Part shown: in pieces, positions 1 through 17,503 of the stretch | How the letters are laid out: the number at the start of each line of letters is the position of its first letter | Numbering within the stretch: the first letter of the stretch is position 1 | Assembly (NCBI GenBank): GCA_940671915.1 | Contig: CALNVZ010002100.1 | Span: 6,178,942-6,242,941 of the forward strand | Direction of reading: 5' to 3' | Length of the DNA: 64,000 nt | Origin: Paracentrotus lividus | Lineage: Eukaryota; Echinodermata; Echinoidea; Camarodonta; Echinidae | The notes under the pieces: model-generated | Databases searched by the model: none | What the model was told of the DNA's origin: nothing | What the model saw: only the letters and a program-made list of their open reading frames with translations | Made by a program: the position numbers and the translations under genes

Positions 1-1769
1 AAATGCATTTTACAACATTTGACTTTTTACTTTCTCCATATTCTGATATTCTGTGCATTGAAGCATGATACAATCATTACAAATATGATATCAATAAAAA
101 GGGGAATAAATATCTTTCCAATGGTATGAATATTAGGAATAACTAAAGCGTACCTGAAAAGTTATCATGGCCCAAAGTCGATTTGCGAAACTTTTTGTGA
201 GGGGTTTATTATAAACTCATTTCTACCCATATTCACAACTCACCCTATTTTATTGTTTCATTTCTCATAATACCCTTTAAAAAAATCTAGATCCTGATAA
301 TACTTTAGAATTACTCAACACTGTTTTATTTAGTCATTTCATTTACATTTATTATAATTTTATTCATTTATGAGATGATTTTCTGAACTAAACGTCAACG
401 ACAAATAAAGAAAATGGAAATAATCTCACGTTCTCCCTTTTAGTATTTCATTCAAGGGAAAAAAAGGGGGAAAGAAGATATTTCGAGGAAAACAAAGAAG
501 AAGAAGAAGACGATATCAGAGCCGTAACTAAGGACAAGTGAATATACGAACGGACTACCCCACCCAACGCTCCGCGAGCTTTAATTCGAAACTTGCGCAT
601 TTTTTGTCAGTTATTACCAAATTTCAAAACAGAAATGCCAATCACTGATTCCTACTATATTATTAAACAAAATAAGATTGTAGGTATTACCTTGAATTTC
701 ACTAGAAAAGCCTTGGAATTAACGGCGCTGGCGTTTTGTATTTTTTAGATCCTCGCAACAGTTGTTAACCAACAATCTTAGTTATATTATAAACACATCC
801 ACGTCTGTCAGATGAAGAAAAGAGGCACACTCCCACTGGCAAGCCCGTCAGTATAATGGTCCAGTCTCCGAAATTGATAATAATTATGAACGCACTCTAC
901 GATAAAGTGTATCCAACATAATTATTATCAACACGGAACAAAATTGAGGAGAGCGCAGAAGTCAGGAACGGTCACATTGCGCATGATTATTATTATAATA
1001 CAAAAATAGTTGAATTATTGTTGGGATACATCCAGGAAATAGTCCAAGAAATAGCGTCTTGAATGTATTTAGCAGTGTGTGATCATAAAAAGTAGGGAAT
1101 GGAATACCTTATACAAGGGATGGGCAGAACGTAATGAGTTATGGCATGTCAGGAATGCCCTTGTATACCATATGATATTGTCGTTCGGTTTAGTTTTTTT
1201 TTTCCCACATGCAGCGCATGTCTCTTGCACGGGAAAGGGGTATTGGTAGGCCTTGCCAAAGAATATCTAAATTGATATTTTTCTCTAACTTTTCCATTTG
1301 AAAATAAACAAGTTAATACATAAGTGTATACAGGATCAGATAGAATCAAAATAATATGAAAAGAAAAAATATAGAAAAAAAGCACTTTCTGTCCTTCCTT
1401 TTCTTTTCTCTCTTACTTTTTTTAAATTTTTTTTTCAAGCAATAACATCAAAAGCTGTACAAACTATTGAAAAAATGCGTTACAACCCTATTGGTTCTTC
1501 CTTAAATTAAATTTTATATTTTCCAAGATCCACTTCTTTCATTGTCAGTAATTTTCGTCTTATTCCCATTAATTTTTGGACCTGCAAAATATTCAAAACC
1601 GTCAAACTATATAAAATTCACCATATCATACCATATACCGACATATTCATATCACAACATAATTATAACGAATGCATAAAGAATTAAAACTGGATCGTCA
1701 TAAAATTGTGTCCAACATTTTTTAATGTTTACCCTGCGTCTTATACTTCTGTTTTCCCGAATGTCAATA

Positions 1770-1979
1770 GACCAGTTTACTAACATAATTATTATTCAAA
1801 TTTTATGCCTACGCTTTCCTGACGACATACTAAAGGCATTCAAACAACGGAATCATGCAGTTTGCATACATTAGTTGTTGCTATGTCGGACAAGCCTCAC
1901 GCAAGCTTTCAGGTTGTCAAGAACAACCTTAGTTTTAAAAAAAGTATGCATGAAATTTGAATATGTTAGTAAACTGGTC
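1770..1979. mobile_element. Short TA-flanked inverted-repeat transposon (MITE)
   Basis: The ends are a perfect inverted repeat: GACCAGTTTACTAACAT at the left and its complement at the right, flanked by TA on both sides (1768-1769 and 1980-1981). Similarity continues inward for about 35 bp. The element is about 210 bp with no coding capacity. A TA duplication fits Tc1/mariner-type mobilisation, but the superfamily cannot be proved from one copy. Confidence 0.65.
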
Positions 1980-2989
1980 TATTGATAGTATTCCTGCCAC
2001 TGATAAGAAAAATAAAAGCTGATAATAATGTATATAGCCTTGACGAATACCCATTTTAATAATAAAGTTTTCTGACAACCGCCTCATTGTGACACCCGAC
2101 CATGGCCACTTTTGTCCAAAGCTTTTAATCCATCCATAAAAGAGGTCATAATATACGTTTTACGGTTTCATCGAGAAAAGAGTGAATCTCTTTTTGAAAT
2201 CTAAAAATAAAATGATATACAGTCATTTCTTTCTGATTAATTACATAATCAGATAAAGCAGAAATCTTATGACTTCGCTTGTCATTTCGTCATTAATTTT
2301 ACAAATAATTTTTTGAAAGGATGAAATCATTGTGTAGCAGTATTGACACCAAAAAAATGCTTTAATTTTATAATCTATTGATGAGTCTTTCATGAAAGAA
2401 ATCGACCGCCAATTATCAAGAGATCACTTGTTGTGATTTATTACAATAGAGTCATTTGACCTCGTGAGATTTTGCTTCTCATAACATCATTAAAATATTC
2501 ATCATCATGTCCTTTATCTATTCTCAAATAACCTTTATAAAATGCCACGCTAATTCCGGCACTCCCAGATGGCTTCTTTTTTTTTTTTCAAATCTATACA
2601 TTTCAGCATTCCATCTCTGAGGTAACAGCCCTTCACTTCACTGTTACCTCTTTTCTCCTTATATATTAATTTTCAAAGATATTGCATTGTGGTCGCATTT
2701 GAAAGCTAGTCTAATTTCTGTTGAATAAACATGAACATTTAACATATTGTTTCAATATTATTGTCCAGAAAGGAATATGATTTTGAGGCTTAGCCAAGTA
2801 ACCGTTTTTGTTTGTTTTTTTAGTCAAAAACCTCCTCCGTTTATAAAACGTATATTATTTTCTTCTTTGGAAAGATTTAAAACACTTTGTTGTTTTTAAG
2901 TATGTGAATATCAACTGCTCTGTTTTGCACATTATTGCAGTCCTTTTTGTCATCATGACCATGATCCATGCAGAAACGATTTAATATAC

Positions 2990-3271
2990 CATGCGCGTAT
3001 ACTAGGGGGGGGGGGGCTTTACGGGCCCCAGCCCCCAAGGTGGGCTCCCAAAAGGGCGCCAAAATGACCTGAAAGGGGCGCCAAATTGACCTTAAGGGGG
3101 CGCCGAATCGAGTAAAATTATAAAAAAAAGGGAAGATTTTACATGATTTGAGCCGATTGACATCTTAAACCTACCCCTACAGCTGATTTGTGACCTTAAT
3201 ATAATGGTTTGCCGAAGGCTCAAAAAATGTTCTACTCCTACCCCCCCCCCCTCATCCTGGATACGCGCCTG
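2990..3271. mobile_element. hAT-like non-autonomous fragment with G/C tracts
   Basis: The left end reads CATGCGCGTATACTAGGGG and the complement of the right end reads CAGGCGCGTATCCAGGATG, related to the CAGTGGCGGATCCAGG-type ends seen elsewhere in this window. Homopolymer G and C runs lie just inside both ends. The flanks share TATACC, offset by two bases, so the target duplication is imperfect. A short repeated phrase, GGGGCGCCAAATTGACCT-like, recurs three times inside. Confidence 0.45.
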
Positions 3272-3613
3272 TATACCCACAGTGAATCTTCTGTAAAATA
3301 TATATATATATTTTAAGAGTCTTTCTCTTGGAATGAAATACTTAGTATATGATAGGCCTAATAACGATACAAAAATAGTAAGTTTAATAATGTGATCATC
3401 TTCTATTCAAAACTTCTATTATCCTAGTACGTAGTGAGAGATTATAGAGATACTGGTACCAGTACAAGCACGAGACACCCGAGTTTAATTCTATGGATAC
3501 CAAAATGTGTGCTTAAAAATGAAAGGGTTAATATTTTATACAATGGCAGGAAACATTTTTCTGGTGTTCTTATTAGGTCAACTTCACTTCAGTCAACACT
3601 CTCTGATGACAAA

Positions 3614-5329
3614 ATGGCGCTGTTGATTTCATGCCCAACCTTATTTTCCTTTCTTTTGATTCAATATCTGTTGGGACTACACGCATCAGCATCCATAGCA
3701 ACAGATGGCACATGTACAGCTCCCATAATTCAGACTGGCTCCAGTTCCATTCGAGGGTCTTGTTCCAAATTCAGCGCCATCGAGTTTGGTCTGGAACGAC
3801 AAGTGGCGTCGTACAGAGGTCTACGGTACGCAAAGGCACATGTCGAATCGCGACGTTTCGCTCCATCGGAACTACAGGACTTGGACTTGGAGAATGTAGA
3901 CGGGACTTCAGGTGGACCTAGCTGTCCACAGGGTCCCCATCCAGTGTACAACAGTGAGTCTGGAACTGATGAAGACTGTTTGTTCCTAGATGTTTTTGTC
4001 CCTCTACCACAGGTAGGTTTCATTATTTTATGTATCGACTTCCTGTCAGAAAGGGAGGAATAGTGGCGGATCCAGGCTGGGGCCAGGGCGGGGCTGGGGA
4101 TGCCCCCCCCCCCCCGTAATTTGAAATCCGCTCATTGTCTGTACATGTTAAAATCGGAAAATTTTCAGCGGCATCCCTTATCGGGGCTGGGGTTCCCCTC
4201 CATTTTCAAATCCTGGATCCGCTACTGAGGAATATTTGTAATATGGTTGATTAGTAGATAATGATAAGTTGCCCTTAATTTTTTTTTAATTCTATGTACG
4301 TGTACCGTAGTTCCCCCTCTTTTTTAATGTCTTCAAAAATTTCTCTTTCAGAGGGACCAATCACGAGCTGTGATGGTGTGGCTCCATGGGGGTGGTTTCA
4401 TGTATGGCGCGGGAACAGTCTCCATGTTATCTCCTCTCCCATTGGTAGGTTTGGGTGACGTCATCGTGGTGACCATCAACTATCGATTAGGTGCTCTTGG
4501 ATATCTAACGACAGGTATGTTACAACCCCGCCACTTGATGCATTCCAATATTCCTATTCCATACCTAAAACACTGTACCCCACCGTAAACCTATAATACT
4601 AAACCTGATATAAAACCATATCGACTGACACTATACAGATGAAACCCAGACCGGATTGTTTTTGTTCTTGGAGCAAAATGTCGTCGACGTGTCCAGTTTT
4701 CTCGTTTTCACATTTCCTTTGAAAGTGTGTGCTATGAACAATGATGAAAAAAGGTCTGTAGGGAAATACTGTTGTAGTATATGGTCCATTTTTATTTATT
4801 TATTCTATTTTATTTTATTTATTTATTTTTTATATTATGCATTTTACACTCCATGAAACCCCTTGTCCTTTCTACGACAATAGCATGCGCTTGACCTCGA
4901 ACGCATTAAATGCCAGGGTCTCGCACGCATACCGAGCTTGCCCTTATATTATGTTACGTAACAGCAAGAATGGGGTCGCGTGCGGCCCTTCAGCTGCCCA
5001 TGAGCGGAGGCCAGAGTGTGTCCTCAATTGAGGTCAGGGTTTGTCCTCTGATCGAGGTCAGATACAGAGGAAATCTAGAAAATTACAGACGGACTTGCTC
5101 TCCCGCTCCCACTCTGATAGCTGTTGGCCAATAAATCATTCTCCAACAAGCCTATTACAGGCATAGGCCTATAGCTATAGAGATTCCAATCTCGTCCACT
5201 ACCGTTAGAATACCATTTCCCATGTAAATTTCCATTACCATTAAAAAATATATCATGTTTCTTATGCTCGATTGGCAAAAAGTTTTTTTTTGTGTGACTG
5301 AATAAGGTGATGATGAAGATGATGATGAC

Positions 5330-5377
<48 letters not shown>

Positions 5378-8300
5378 ATTTATTATGTTCTAAACAGGTG
5401 ACGAGAGTATACCGCCAAATTTTGGCATTTTGGATCAAATAACTGCCTTGAAATGGATCCAGAAATACATATCTGGTGAGTAATGATATTACTCTATTAT
5501 GTAACTTCAGTTTCTGAGTGTTCTATTTGATATTTCATTTCGGTGTCAATTTTGAACAGCTTCTACATGGGTAGAAATTTTGACTACCAAATTTCCAAGC
5601 GGACTCCAAAAGACTAACCTGTAGGCCTACTGGAATTGACCCAAACACTAAGATAATATGTGAATATGGACTGATATGACAAAGAAATTGATATTTTTTA
5701 TTAAAATGGATGCGAATCAAAATTGGGCACCAATTGCCAAGGATAACAATTTGGGGGCATTTGGGCATGTTGGGGATGTTTTTTTTATTTATCTATTTTT
5801 TTTAATGGATGCTAAACTAAAGTAAGTTAATTTAAACATCACTGTGCTTTTAAGCAAACTAAATTAAGCTACCAGCAGAATGTACTTTCTTCTTTTGCAG
5901 CATTTGGAGGTGATCCTGATCGAGTAACTCTCTTTGGTGATAGCGCTGGCTCAACTAGCATTCACATACATCTCATGTCACCAATGTCATCGGGACTCTT
6001 TCATCGTGCAATAATGCAGGTATTAAGATTAACACAAGTATTTTAGTTTTACCATTGATGACATTATTGTGAATAATGTTGCCTGCCTAAATGATTACGA
6101 ATTAAAAAGATATGAAAGATTCCTTTAATAATAAATTATGATGGCACATAGAGCCTCACGACCATATCAATTCTACTCCACGTGAAATGTAAATCTAACG
6201 TATGACATTAAATCTTAACATAAAGACGCGTCCATTATTTGAGGAGGGGAAACGCAACATTACATTCATGAGTTAAGTGGAAATACATGCAGCTGAGCGG
6301 CGCAGAAAATTATACGGCTCTACATTAAAGGGGAATTATCCCCTCAGAGAAATTTAGCTTCAATGAATGGAGACAAACCCCCAAAACATATTGGGAAAGT
6401 TTAAAAAAAAAAACAGGCAATGAATAAGAGAGATATGAATTTTTAGATTTTGAGATCACTTATGATATGGAGATCCTCCAATTGGCAATGCCGACCATGA
6501 TGTGTGATGTAATGCAGGGAGATCTTCCCCTATCTATTGTACACATTGTACTTAAATCCTCTTTTTTTCTTGATTCTAAAGGAGAATAAAGAATCTTTTA
6601 TGGGATGACTTTAAATATATGAAAGTCATAATATATCATGAAAAGAAAAGCTGTTCTATCATTAGAATGAAAATAAAGAGACATTTTGAATAGTTTTGTG
6701 CACACCATATGGGGAGTTCTCCCTTTGTACATCACAAATGGGACGCATTGCAATAGAAGATTTCCTATGTCATTAGAGATCTCAATATTCAAATACTCAT
6801 AACTTTCTTATCATTATCCGATTTTCACAAATCTTCACTAATGTGCTTATTTGATTTTTCTGCATCCACAGTAAGCTAACTATCTACACAGGGACAATTC
6901 TCCTTTAATGTCAACAAAACCCGCGCTAACAGCGGGAAGCGACCGATTGACAACTGCATGCAATTATTACTTAGCGTACAAAAACTCGTAAGAAAACTTC
7001 CCTGTCGGGAAAATGGTATTGTCAGTCGATCCGTTCGAGGAGATTAGTCATGACATGAATAATAATTGAACTTTATCATAGTTTTCGTAGGTAGATGCTT
7101 CAGACCAGATTGGGGAAAAAATCTTTGGCAAGCCTATAACACCATTGTGCTAAAGTTGTAATCAGAATCTTTATTTCACATAGATTGATGTTCCAAACGA
7201 TTATTGATAAATAGTATCTTGTCACATCTTGCGAAGACGCCGTCACATGCGATATGCATGTGATATGCGGAAATATTGACCCATCGAGTAAAGATTCGTT
7301 TGTGATAATGTTCAAAGTGACAGGACTTTTTTTAACCAATCGAAATGAATGTACCATATTTTGAAAGCTGAGAATTCAAGCTTTTAAAAAACTGCTTGAT
7401 CATTAAGGTGTAATATAATTATGCGTAATCGAGGAAGATGACTATGCAGTGTATGAGCTATTTGAGAGCAAAATTGGCCATATTGTACAGGAATTTGATC
7501 TTACTAGGATTCGAATTGACACAAGTGACAGGACTTCGTTTTCCCTTTGCAATAAGTTATTCCTATTTTTGAAAAATTCAGACTCTTACGTACTTATTCA
7601 AGTTGATCATTTCTTTGAAAAGGTAGTTGCTCGCCATAATCAAGAAAAACAAAGTGAAAAAATTTTCTGTGGCATACAAAAAGTCTATGGCCGCGTTCGC
7701 TTTGCGTAGAGTGATAGCGCCCTCTTCCCCTTAAGTTTACAACTAGAATTGATATGCATCCAAAGCTGAAACGGAATAGTTTTTAATAAAAACGCCCAGT
7801 TTCGATAAAAAGCAAAGGGCAGAGTCATGAAAAGAATAATACATACCATGATTTCTGTTATTGTCATTTTAGGTCCATTGACTCCCAGATTCGAATGTCA
7901 TGAGCAACAGGGGAAAATAGGCATGACAATTTTTTTTTTTTTCAAAACATGGACAAAACGCTTAAACAGCAATAAGATTTAGATTTCTTTTCAAACTTTC
8001 TTTATTCAAGACATATGAATACATATATTTGGAATGAATGATCATATTGTTCCAATCTTTTTCTAATACGGTTTCAATAGAGTGGGACATCGACATCATC
8101 TTGGGCGAGGTCACCCGACATGGCAACAGCAAGGAACAGAGCCATGACGCTGGGTCGATTATTAGGGTGTGACGAAGCAGTGTCGTCTGTACCACTCAAG
8201 CAATGTCTCATGGGGGTTCCTGCGGATGAAATAGTTGCTAAGCAACAACAAGTAAGTTTAATCTCATAACAGGATAGTTTTTAGTATGTTAAGAGCGTTT

Positions 8301-10453
8301 GTTTTATTTTGACGATGATAAAACACTAATAGTGATTTCATTTACAGAAAAAAATAAATTTAGGCATTTTGTAGTGGATAATTTCATTAACGAATTTCAC
8401 ACAGAAATAACCATATTTTGTAATACTATTTGAGTAGGCTTGATTAACTTACTATTTATTGAAAAGGTAATGGTAAATCAGTACACCAATGCTCTAGTAT
8501 TGTTGCTGTTTACTCGATACCTAATAAATTATATCAATCATCTAATTATACTTCAAATGCGAAACATTAGATATTCGAAACCATTTCACGTTCAATTTTT
8601 CATTTCATGCAGGTTTTAATTGAATCAGGTGATCTGGCAGACATCGCATTCCTTCCCCTGGTCGACCACGTTGTAATTACCGATGAACCGGACATCATCG
8701 GCGGTATCGGCTCGTACAATAATGTCAGCCTCATGATTGGTGCGAACGTTGACGAGGGAATGATGACGATGATGCAGCTCTTTCCCGAGGCGACAACGAC
8801 ACCCATGGTCACTCATCAGCAGATGCGAGAGTATTTGTCGACATCGATCAACGTCCATGATCCCGTTCTTCTTGACCTAATCGAACTGGTCTACGAGGTC
8901 GATGATAATGAATATTTTTCTTCTCAACTTAAGCAAAGGATGTACACTGATCAAACGACAACCAGTTCGCCAGACGACAATGATTGCCAGAAACATTATA
9001 CAGGAAATGAAGGTATTGATCATGATATCAATGACGAACACGTGGTTGACGAAAATGAAGCTCGTTGTGCCGTGAATGGTGTTTGCGATAATAACAAGAT
9101 TAGTAGAAAGTATGTCTTCTTCGATATGCTCAATGACATCGTCGGAGATGTGACCATGTTCTGTCCGACAGTTGCCGTTGCTGATTTTGCAGCTGACGCT
9201 GGTTTGAAAGTCTATCGATATCACATGACTCACAGGTAAGTTTTAAGCCTCATCAACGGATTTATTTTACATATTATTCTTAAAAATCAATCACTCATTA
9301 ATCATACATTTTATTGTAAAGTTGACTTTTTTATAGACATCAATCAAATCAAATCAAATCACATCAAATCAAATGGAACTTTTACGTCACAATCCGTAAG
9401 ACATGACCGAAATTCGACGAGAGTCAGATTATAGGCGAATGCAGAGATCTGTCTGGAGACGCAACCACCCGACCACTGGACCAATAATCCCTGTAACATA
9501 AAAGAAACAATAAATCTCATGATTAATATCAATCGTAAGTCTATGGTAAACTGTGTACTAAAGAGTTACAATCGATCGTAAGAATGATTTCCACCCTCAA
9601 AATTTTGCGAATTAATTCATCTTTTAACTTTCTTTCAGACCTAGCGAGTCCTTTTGGCGCCCTCTGACATGGACCCGTGTGAACCATGGTGAGAATCTGC
9701 TCTTTGTCTTCGGGGTTCACTTCTTACCTCATCTCAACTGGACTCTGACGTCAGAAGAAATCATGATGACGTCACGGGTCATCCAGTATTGGACCAATTT
9801 TGCTTCTACAGGGTAAGTGTTAAATCAGCGTATTTGCAAACTGTTTGCAAACTCACATCACTGTTCAATGATATGAAAGAGGCTTTCTATTGTCACAGTG
9901 TCCATGAGAATATCTGCCAAAATGCACCGCACATTTAATTTATAGAATGATGTTTTTAAACTTTTTCAACACCCAGTTGTCAATGATGAAAATAAATTTA
10001 TTTAATAACCCAGTATAATGCAGCATTAATTTTGTTTCCTATGATGAGTACTTGTAAGAATTGAGTTTGAATAAACTTTGACTTGAATTAAAAGTGCAAT
10101 TCATTGATGATAATAATTCAGTAAACCTAGCAGATGAATAGAGATTTGTTTTTGATATTTTTGTGATTATAATTTCATTTATTTTCAGTTATGTTTAAAT
10201 TTGACTGTGTGCATCCAAATAATAAAACTTCGTTTTCTTTATCTTCATCATTCTATACAGAGACCCAAATCATGCCGGGGACAACTTATGGCTTGTGAAA
10301 GACCTTCCAGTCTGGTCCCTCTATGACCCTAACACTGCGGCTCTCTCTAAGAACTTATCCCCAGCAATGACAGACGATCCTGCTGTAAAATACAGAAAGT
10401 GTACATTTTGGAATAGGGTTCTGCCGCATCTTGTGACTCGCCTTAAACTTTGA
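3614..10453 (+). CDS. Carboxylesterase/cholinesterase-like secreted serine hydrolase
   Basis: Eight exons join in phase: 3614-4012, 4352-4514, 5398-5475, 5901-6019, 8081-8251, 8613-9235, 9639-9812, 10261-10453, giving 639 aa. Residues 1-28 form a hydrophobic signal peptide, so the start at 3614 is preferred over an in-frame ATG at 3434. Family marks, in order: EDCLFLDVF, the oxyanion-hole motif HGGGF (about 145-149), GDSAG with nucleophile Ser228, GANVDEG with Glu358, and [12 protein letters not shown] with His534. The triad is therefore complete and the protein probably hydrolyses esters outside the cell or in the secretory pathway. An acidic, low-complexity insertion occupies about residues 423-475. 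The C-terminus lacks a hydrophobic GPI-type tail. Introns carry a hAT MITE, a GAT microsatellite and a TTAA-flanked element. Substrate is unknown; it may be a non-synaptic family member. Confidence 0.93.
4061..4227. mobile_element. hAT-type MITE in esterase intron 1
   Basis: The ends are TAGTGGCGGATCCAGG at the left and the complement of CAGTAGCGGATCCAGG at the right. The flanks share AGGAATA (left copy ends at the element, right copy 4228-4234), consistent with an 8-bp hAT target duplication that has decayed by a base or two. A poly-C run lies inside. It sits only about 50 bp after the exon 1 donor. Confidence 0.65.
5307..5379 (+). repeat. (GAT)n microsatellite
   Basis: About 70 bp of nearly pure GAT/TGA trinucleotides, ending about 20 bp before esterase exon 3. 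It occupies the place where a polypyrimidine tract would be expected; only a short AT-rich stretch separates it from the acceptor at 5396-5397. Confidence 0.9.
6329..6904. mobile_element. TTAA-flanked non-autonomous DNA transposon
   Basis: The sequence is flanked by TTAA at 6325-6328 and 6905-6908. The ends are inverted repeats, AGGGGAATTATCCC at the left and the complement of AGGAGAATTGTCCC at the right. TTAA target sites are typical of piggyBac and Kolobok elements. The 576-bp body has no coding capacity. A diverged relative of its internal sequence, including the phrase CCAATTGGCAATGCCG, occurs at about 40390-40860. Confidence 0.7.
9341..9374 (+). repeat. (AATCA)n short tandem repeat
   Basis: Roughly seven imperfect AATCA units in the intron between esterase exons 6 and 7. 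Confidence 0.8.
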
Positions 10454-10675
10454 GAAATAATTATTATACTTTAGTTATGTGTTTTTCTTTTTGCCTGTCT
10501 CTGTGTCTCGCTCTCAATTTCTTTTCATTATTTTCCAGCTCTACCCACCCATCCTCTAAATTTCTCGTTTCTGTAAGCCCCTACATATTTTCTATTTACT
10601 TTTGAACCATTATCTTGTAGATAAATATACTAACAAAATTATACACATGTGTTGGTACGTGTATAATTACTTGGA

Positions 10676-10681
10676 AATAAA
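10676..10681 (+). terminator. Probable polyadenylation signal of the esterase gene
   Basis: AATAAA lies 223 bp after the esterase stop codon, in an AT-rich 3' region. It is the first canonical hexamer downstream of the stop. Confidence 0.5.
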
Positions 10682-11119
10682 GAACGAAATGCGTTCTGTC
10701 ATTCAGTAAACTTGTTAAACCACAGTGCATAGGGACTTACATGTATAGTGATATATTATGCGCTGTATAAAAGTGGTATATTGCTATTATTTTACTGTTT
10801 CATATTGTTCGCATTTTGTTGTTGTTGTTGTTGTTTTGTTGCTGTTGTTTGCTTGTTTGTTTGTTTGGTTTTTTTTTTGGAGGGGTGGGGGTAATATCAA
10901 TGCCGTTCGTTTTTAATCATTCTTATTCTAGCTTATTCAGATTCATCACCCGAAGTTTCTAGACTGAGTTAAACCCAAAACAGTTCTAATTAAAATTGAT
11001 CAATGGCTGGCAGTGACAATTAGATTGAGTAAAGTACAATTTTCCGTAACTTTTACAATGAAATTCGAAGAGTGATTCAAGATGTGCAGGACTTTAATAC
11101 GGGGTGTATTGAAAAAGAA

Positions 11120-11540
11120 AAAGAAAAAAAAGCCAAGTTTGACCATCAATGATTTCAAACTTGAAGATGGCGATTATGAAGTTTATATCAATGGAAAGTG
11201 GAACACCATTCTAATGATACCTTTCTCAGCTCACCAATGCCACGCATCACGGAACCCCATTGTTTTAGAAATGTCTCACAAAAGTGTGAGTGGTTCACTT
11301 TCACACTCATTGAGATGGGTTGTTTCAATGTGCCTAAAAAGGAAACTCAAGTTTGATCATCATTGATTTAAAAAGCATTATAATGGTGATTATGAAGTTA
11401 ATATCAATGGAGAAATGCAACTTATTACCATTTCAATGATACCTCTCTTAGCTCACCAATTTCACGCATCACTGAAACCCATTGTTCTGAAAATGTCTCG
11501 CAAAATTGTGATTCGGTGCACTTTCATGCTCCTTACATTA
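11120..11540 (+). repeat. Diverged tandem duplication, about 200 bp per unit
   Basis: The segment beginning AGTTTGACCATCAATGATTT near 11130 and the one beginning near 11349 share a long ordered series of phrases: GATTATGAAGTTtATATCAATGG, AATGATACCT, AGCTCACCAAT, CACGCATCAC, CCCATTGTT and AATGTCTC. A partial copy in reverse orientation is visible near 11935-12075. No function is evident; an old transposon body is plausible. Confidence 0.6.
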
Positions 11541-12230
11541 TCCACGTTGAATTGAAGGTTCTCTGGGCTGTCGTGAGCTGTAACATGATGAAATTACCTG
11601 GATGATGAGCTTAATGGTCTAAATGAGCATTGGCGGCGATTCCGGGGGGGGGGGGGCGTGTACCCCCTTCGGAGTTTTTCTGGGGGATCGTCCCCCTCGA
11701 TCAGCGCTGCCCTCGATTTTTAAAGCTTAACATATTTTCATGTAGTGATTAGCTTGTGAAGCTAATAAAGAGGTAAAAAGTATGTCAAATACAATGCTAA
11801 ATGTTATTATAAGGGAAATTTTTTCGAATTTTGAGTGTATTATTTTTCACTCGGGTGTTTCCGTCCCCCTTTCATGACATTAAATTGCCGCGCTTAAATG
11901 CCTTTCCAACCCTCTTATCAAACCATTTTATTGACAGTAAGTGGAATGCTTTACTTAGAATTGCTATTTTAAATCATTAAATTTAAAATGGTAAAGAGTT
12001 TCACTTTCCAGTGAAATAAACTTCATAACCAACATGGTAATATTTCTAAAACTATCGATGATCAAACTTGGGTATCCATTTCTTTTTCGATACACAATAA
12101 GGTCAATCTTAATATTCATATCGCCATACACAGTATTCTTAATCTTTTGGTTTTAATGTTCGTTATCTGGCATGTAAAAACACCCCAATAAACAAACAAA
12201 CATGTATATACAAACAAAATTGCTAGGATA

Positions 12231-12279
12231 AAGAGAGAGAGAGAGAATGGAGAGAAAGAGAGAGAGAGGGGGGGGGGGG
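12231..12279 (+). repeat. (GA)n microsatellite with terminal G run
   Basis: Interrupted GA repeat ending in about 12 G residues. The open frame on the opposite strand is a by-product of this repeat. Confidence 0.9.
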
Positions 12280-12394
12280 CAGAGGGGAAGGTGGAATGGC
12301 AAACGACACTAATGAGGTCAATGAGGTGTTCACGAAGAGAGAAAAACAAAACGGACGAGGGATGAGAACTACTACTACAAATGGGACGCATCCG

Positions 12395-12800
12395 AGGATG
12401 AATCAACAATGGTACGCCAGGCTTCACGATCTGACATGAGAGTTGGTAAATCATGTAACAAACTACTTGTATCCCTACATAATTATGTAATCAAAATTTA
12501 AAGGTCTCCGTCCTCTCGTTTTCTGAGGGAGGCGCAACAACAGTCAGAAATAACTTCCTTCTCACTACGGAAACAGTGACCAGCAAATCTCACACTACGT
12601 TTAATTACTGTGGTGGTCGATAGGTGGAAGATCTCCATAAATTTCATTTTTTGTTTTTGTGATATCTCCAACTAATATTTTGTACCCTCATTAAAAGTGC
12701 GAGTATATGTGACATCTAGTTTGTCTTTTAAGGACTTCTTGATTGTCCATGTTTCTGAGCCATACAAAAGGATACTTTCTACACATGCCCTAAACTTGCA
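12395..12800 (-). mobile_element. Decayed LINE, C-terminal part of reverse transcriptase ORF
   Basis: Conceptual translation of the minus strand, across several frame changes, shows in order LLYGSETWTIKKSL, a NISW stretch, EIYGDLPP and RSVRFAGHCFRS. These match the conserved region after the reverse transcriptase domain in RTE/CR1/L2-type non-LTR elements (usually LYGCETWT, LYGDLPP and RFAGHCYRS). It is an old fragment with no intact frame. The 5' part is missing. Confidence 0.7.
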
Positions 12801-13189
12801 GGGAGAGTTTTATTGACAGAGAGATATTTGATTCCCAAATCAAATGCAGTTTATGAGAAATACTTTAAGGAAAGTATATGCGTTAGCGTACTCGGTGAAA
12901 AGGTATGATTTTAATTATATGTACATTTTGTACGTTCATATAAACATCCCCCATATAATTTGAAAGTAGGTAGTAATTAAAAAAAAATAAAAAATTTCGA
13001 CTTTGAGCGTTTAATTCGGGAGGCCTTTTAAGGGTGGCAATAAGTCCATTTTGCCCTGAAATATTGAGGGGCAATTTCCCCCCTTGTCCCCCGATGGATA
13101 CGCCACTTATTATGAGATCATGCTTGATACAAGTTACAACCGAAAAGCAGATTTTTTTTTTTTATTACGCCCTCTACAGGTGGAATCCT

Positions 13190-13213
13190 GATATCTATCT
13201 CTTTCCTTCCAAA
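13190..13213 (+). promoter_or_regulatory. Probable 5' TOP tract of the RPL23 mRNA
   Basis: The bases just before the start codon are pyrimidine-rich (CTATCTCTTTCCTTCC, then AAA). Ribosomal protein mRNAs in animals start with a C followed by a pyrimidine tract (5' TOP) and have short leaders, so transcription probably starts about 13-20 bp before the ATG. The exact start site is not provable from sequence alone. Confidence 0.5.
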
Positions 13214-17365
<4,152 letters not shown>

Positions 17366-17497
17366 GAAATGCAGCTCTTTTCTACCAATCCAACCCTCAC
17401 AGTCATATCAAGAACCAACACCACTGCAATCTCAACAAATCTCATAGTAGAACTGTCAAGTCCTCTCTTCTGACTGAACTCACAACGTGTACAAAGT

Positions 17498-17503
17498 AAT
17501 AAA
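17498..17503 (+). terminator. Polyadenylation signal of RPL23
   Basis: AATAAA 133 bp after the RPL23 stop codon; first canonical hexamer downstream and within the usual 3' UTR length for ribosomal protein genes. Confidence 0.7.

Larger units (their letters stand above)
1..3613. other. Upstream intergenic region, no gene recognised
   Basis: No exon with recognisable homology was found on either strand. The sequence is AT-rich with many stops in all frames. It holds a small TA-flanked inverted-repeat element (1770-1979) and a GC-rich hAT-like fragment (2990-3271), listed separately. The promoter and 5' UTR of the esterase gene that starts at 3614 should lie in the last part, but no core promoter element could be assigned. 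Confidence 0.6.
10682..13189. other. Intergenic region between esterase and RPL23
   Basis: No gene was recognised. The stretch contains a diverged tandem repeat (11120-11540) with a partial inverted copy near 11935-12075, a GA-rich microsatellite (12231-12279), and the 3' part of a decayed LINE on the minus strand (12395-12800). A poly-G tract sits at 11645-11657. Confidence 0.6.
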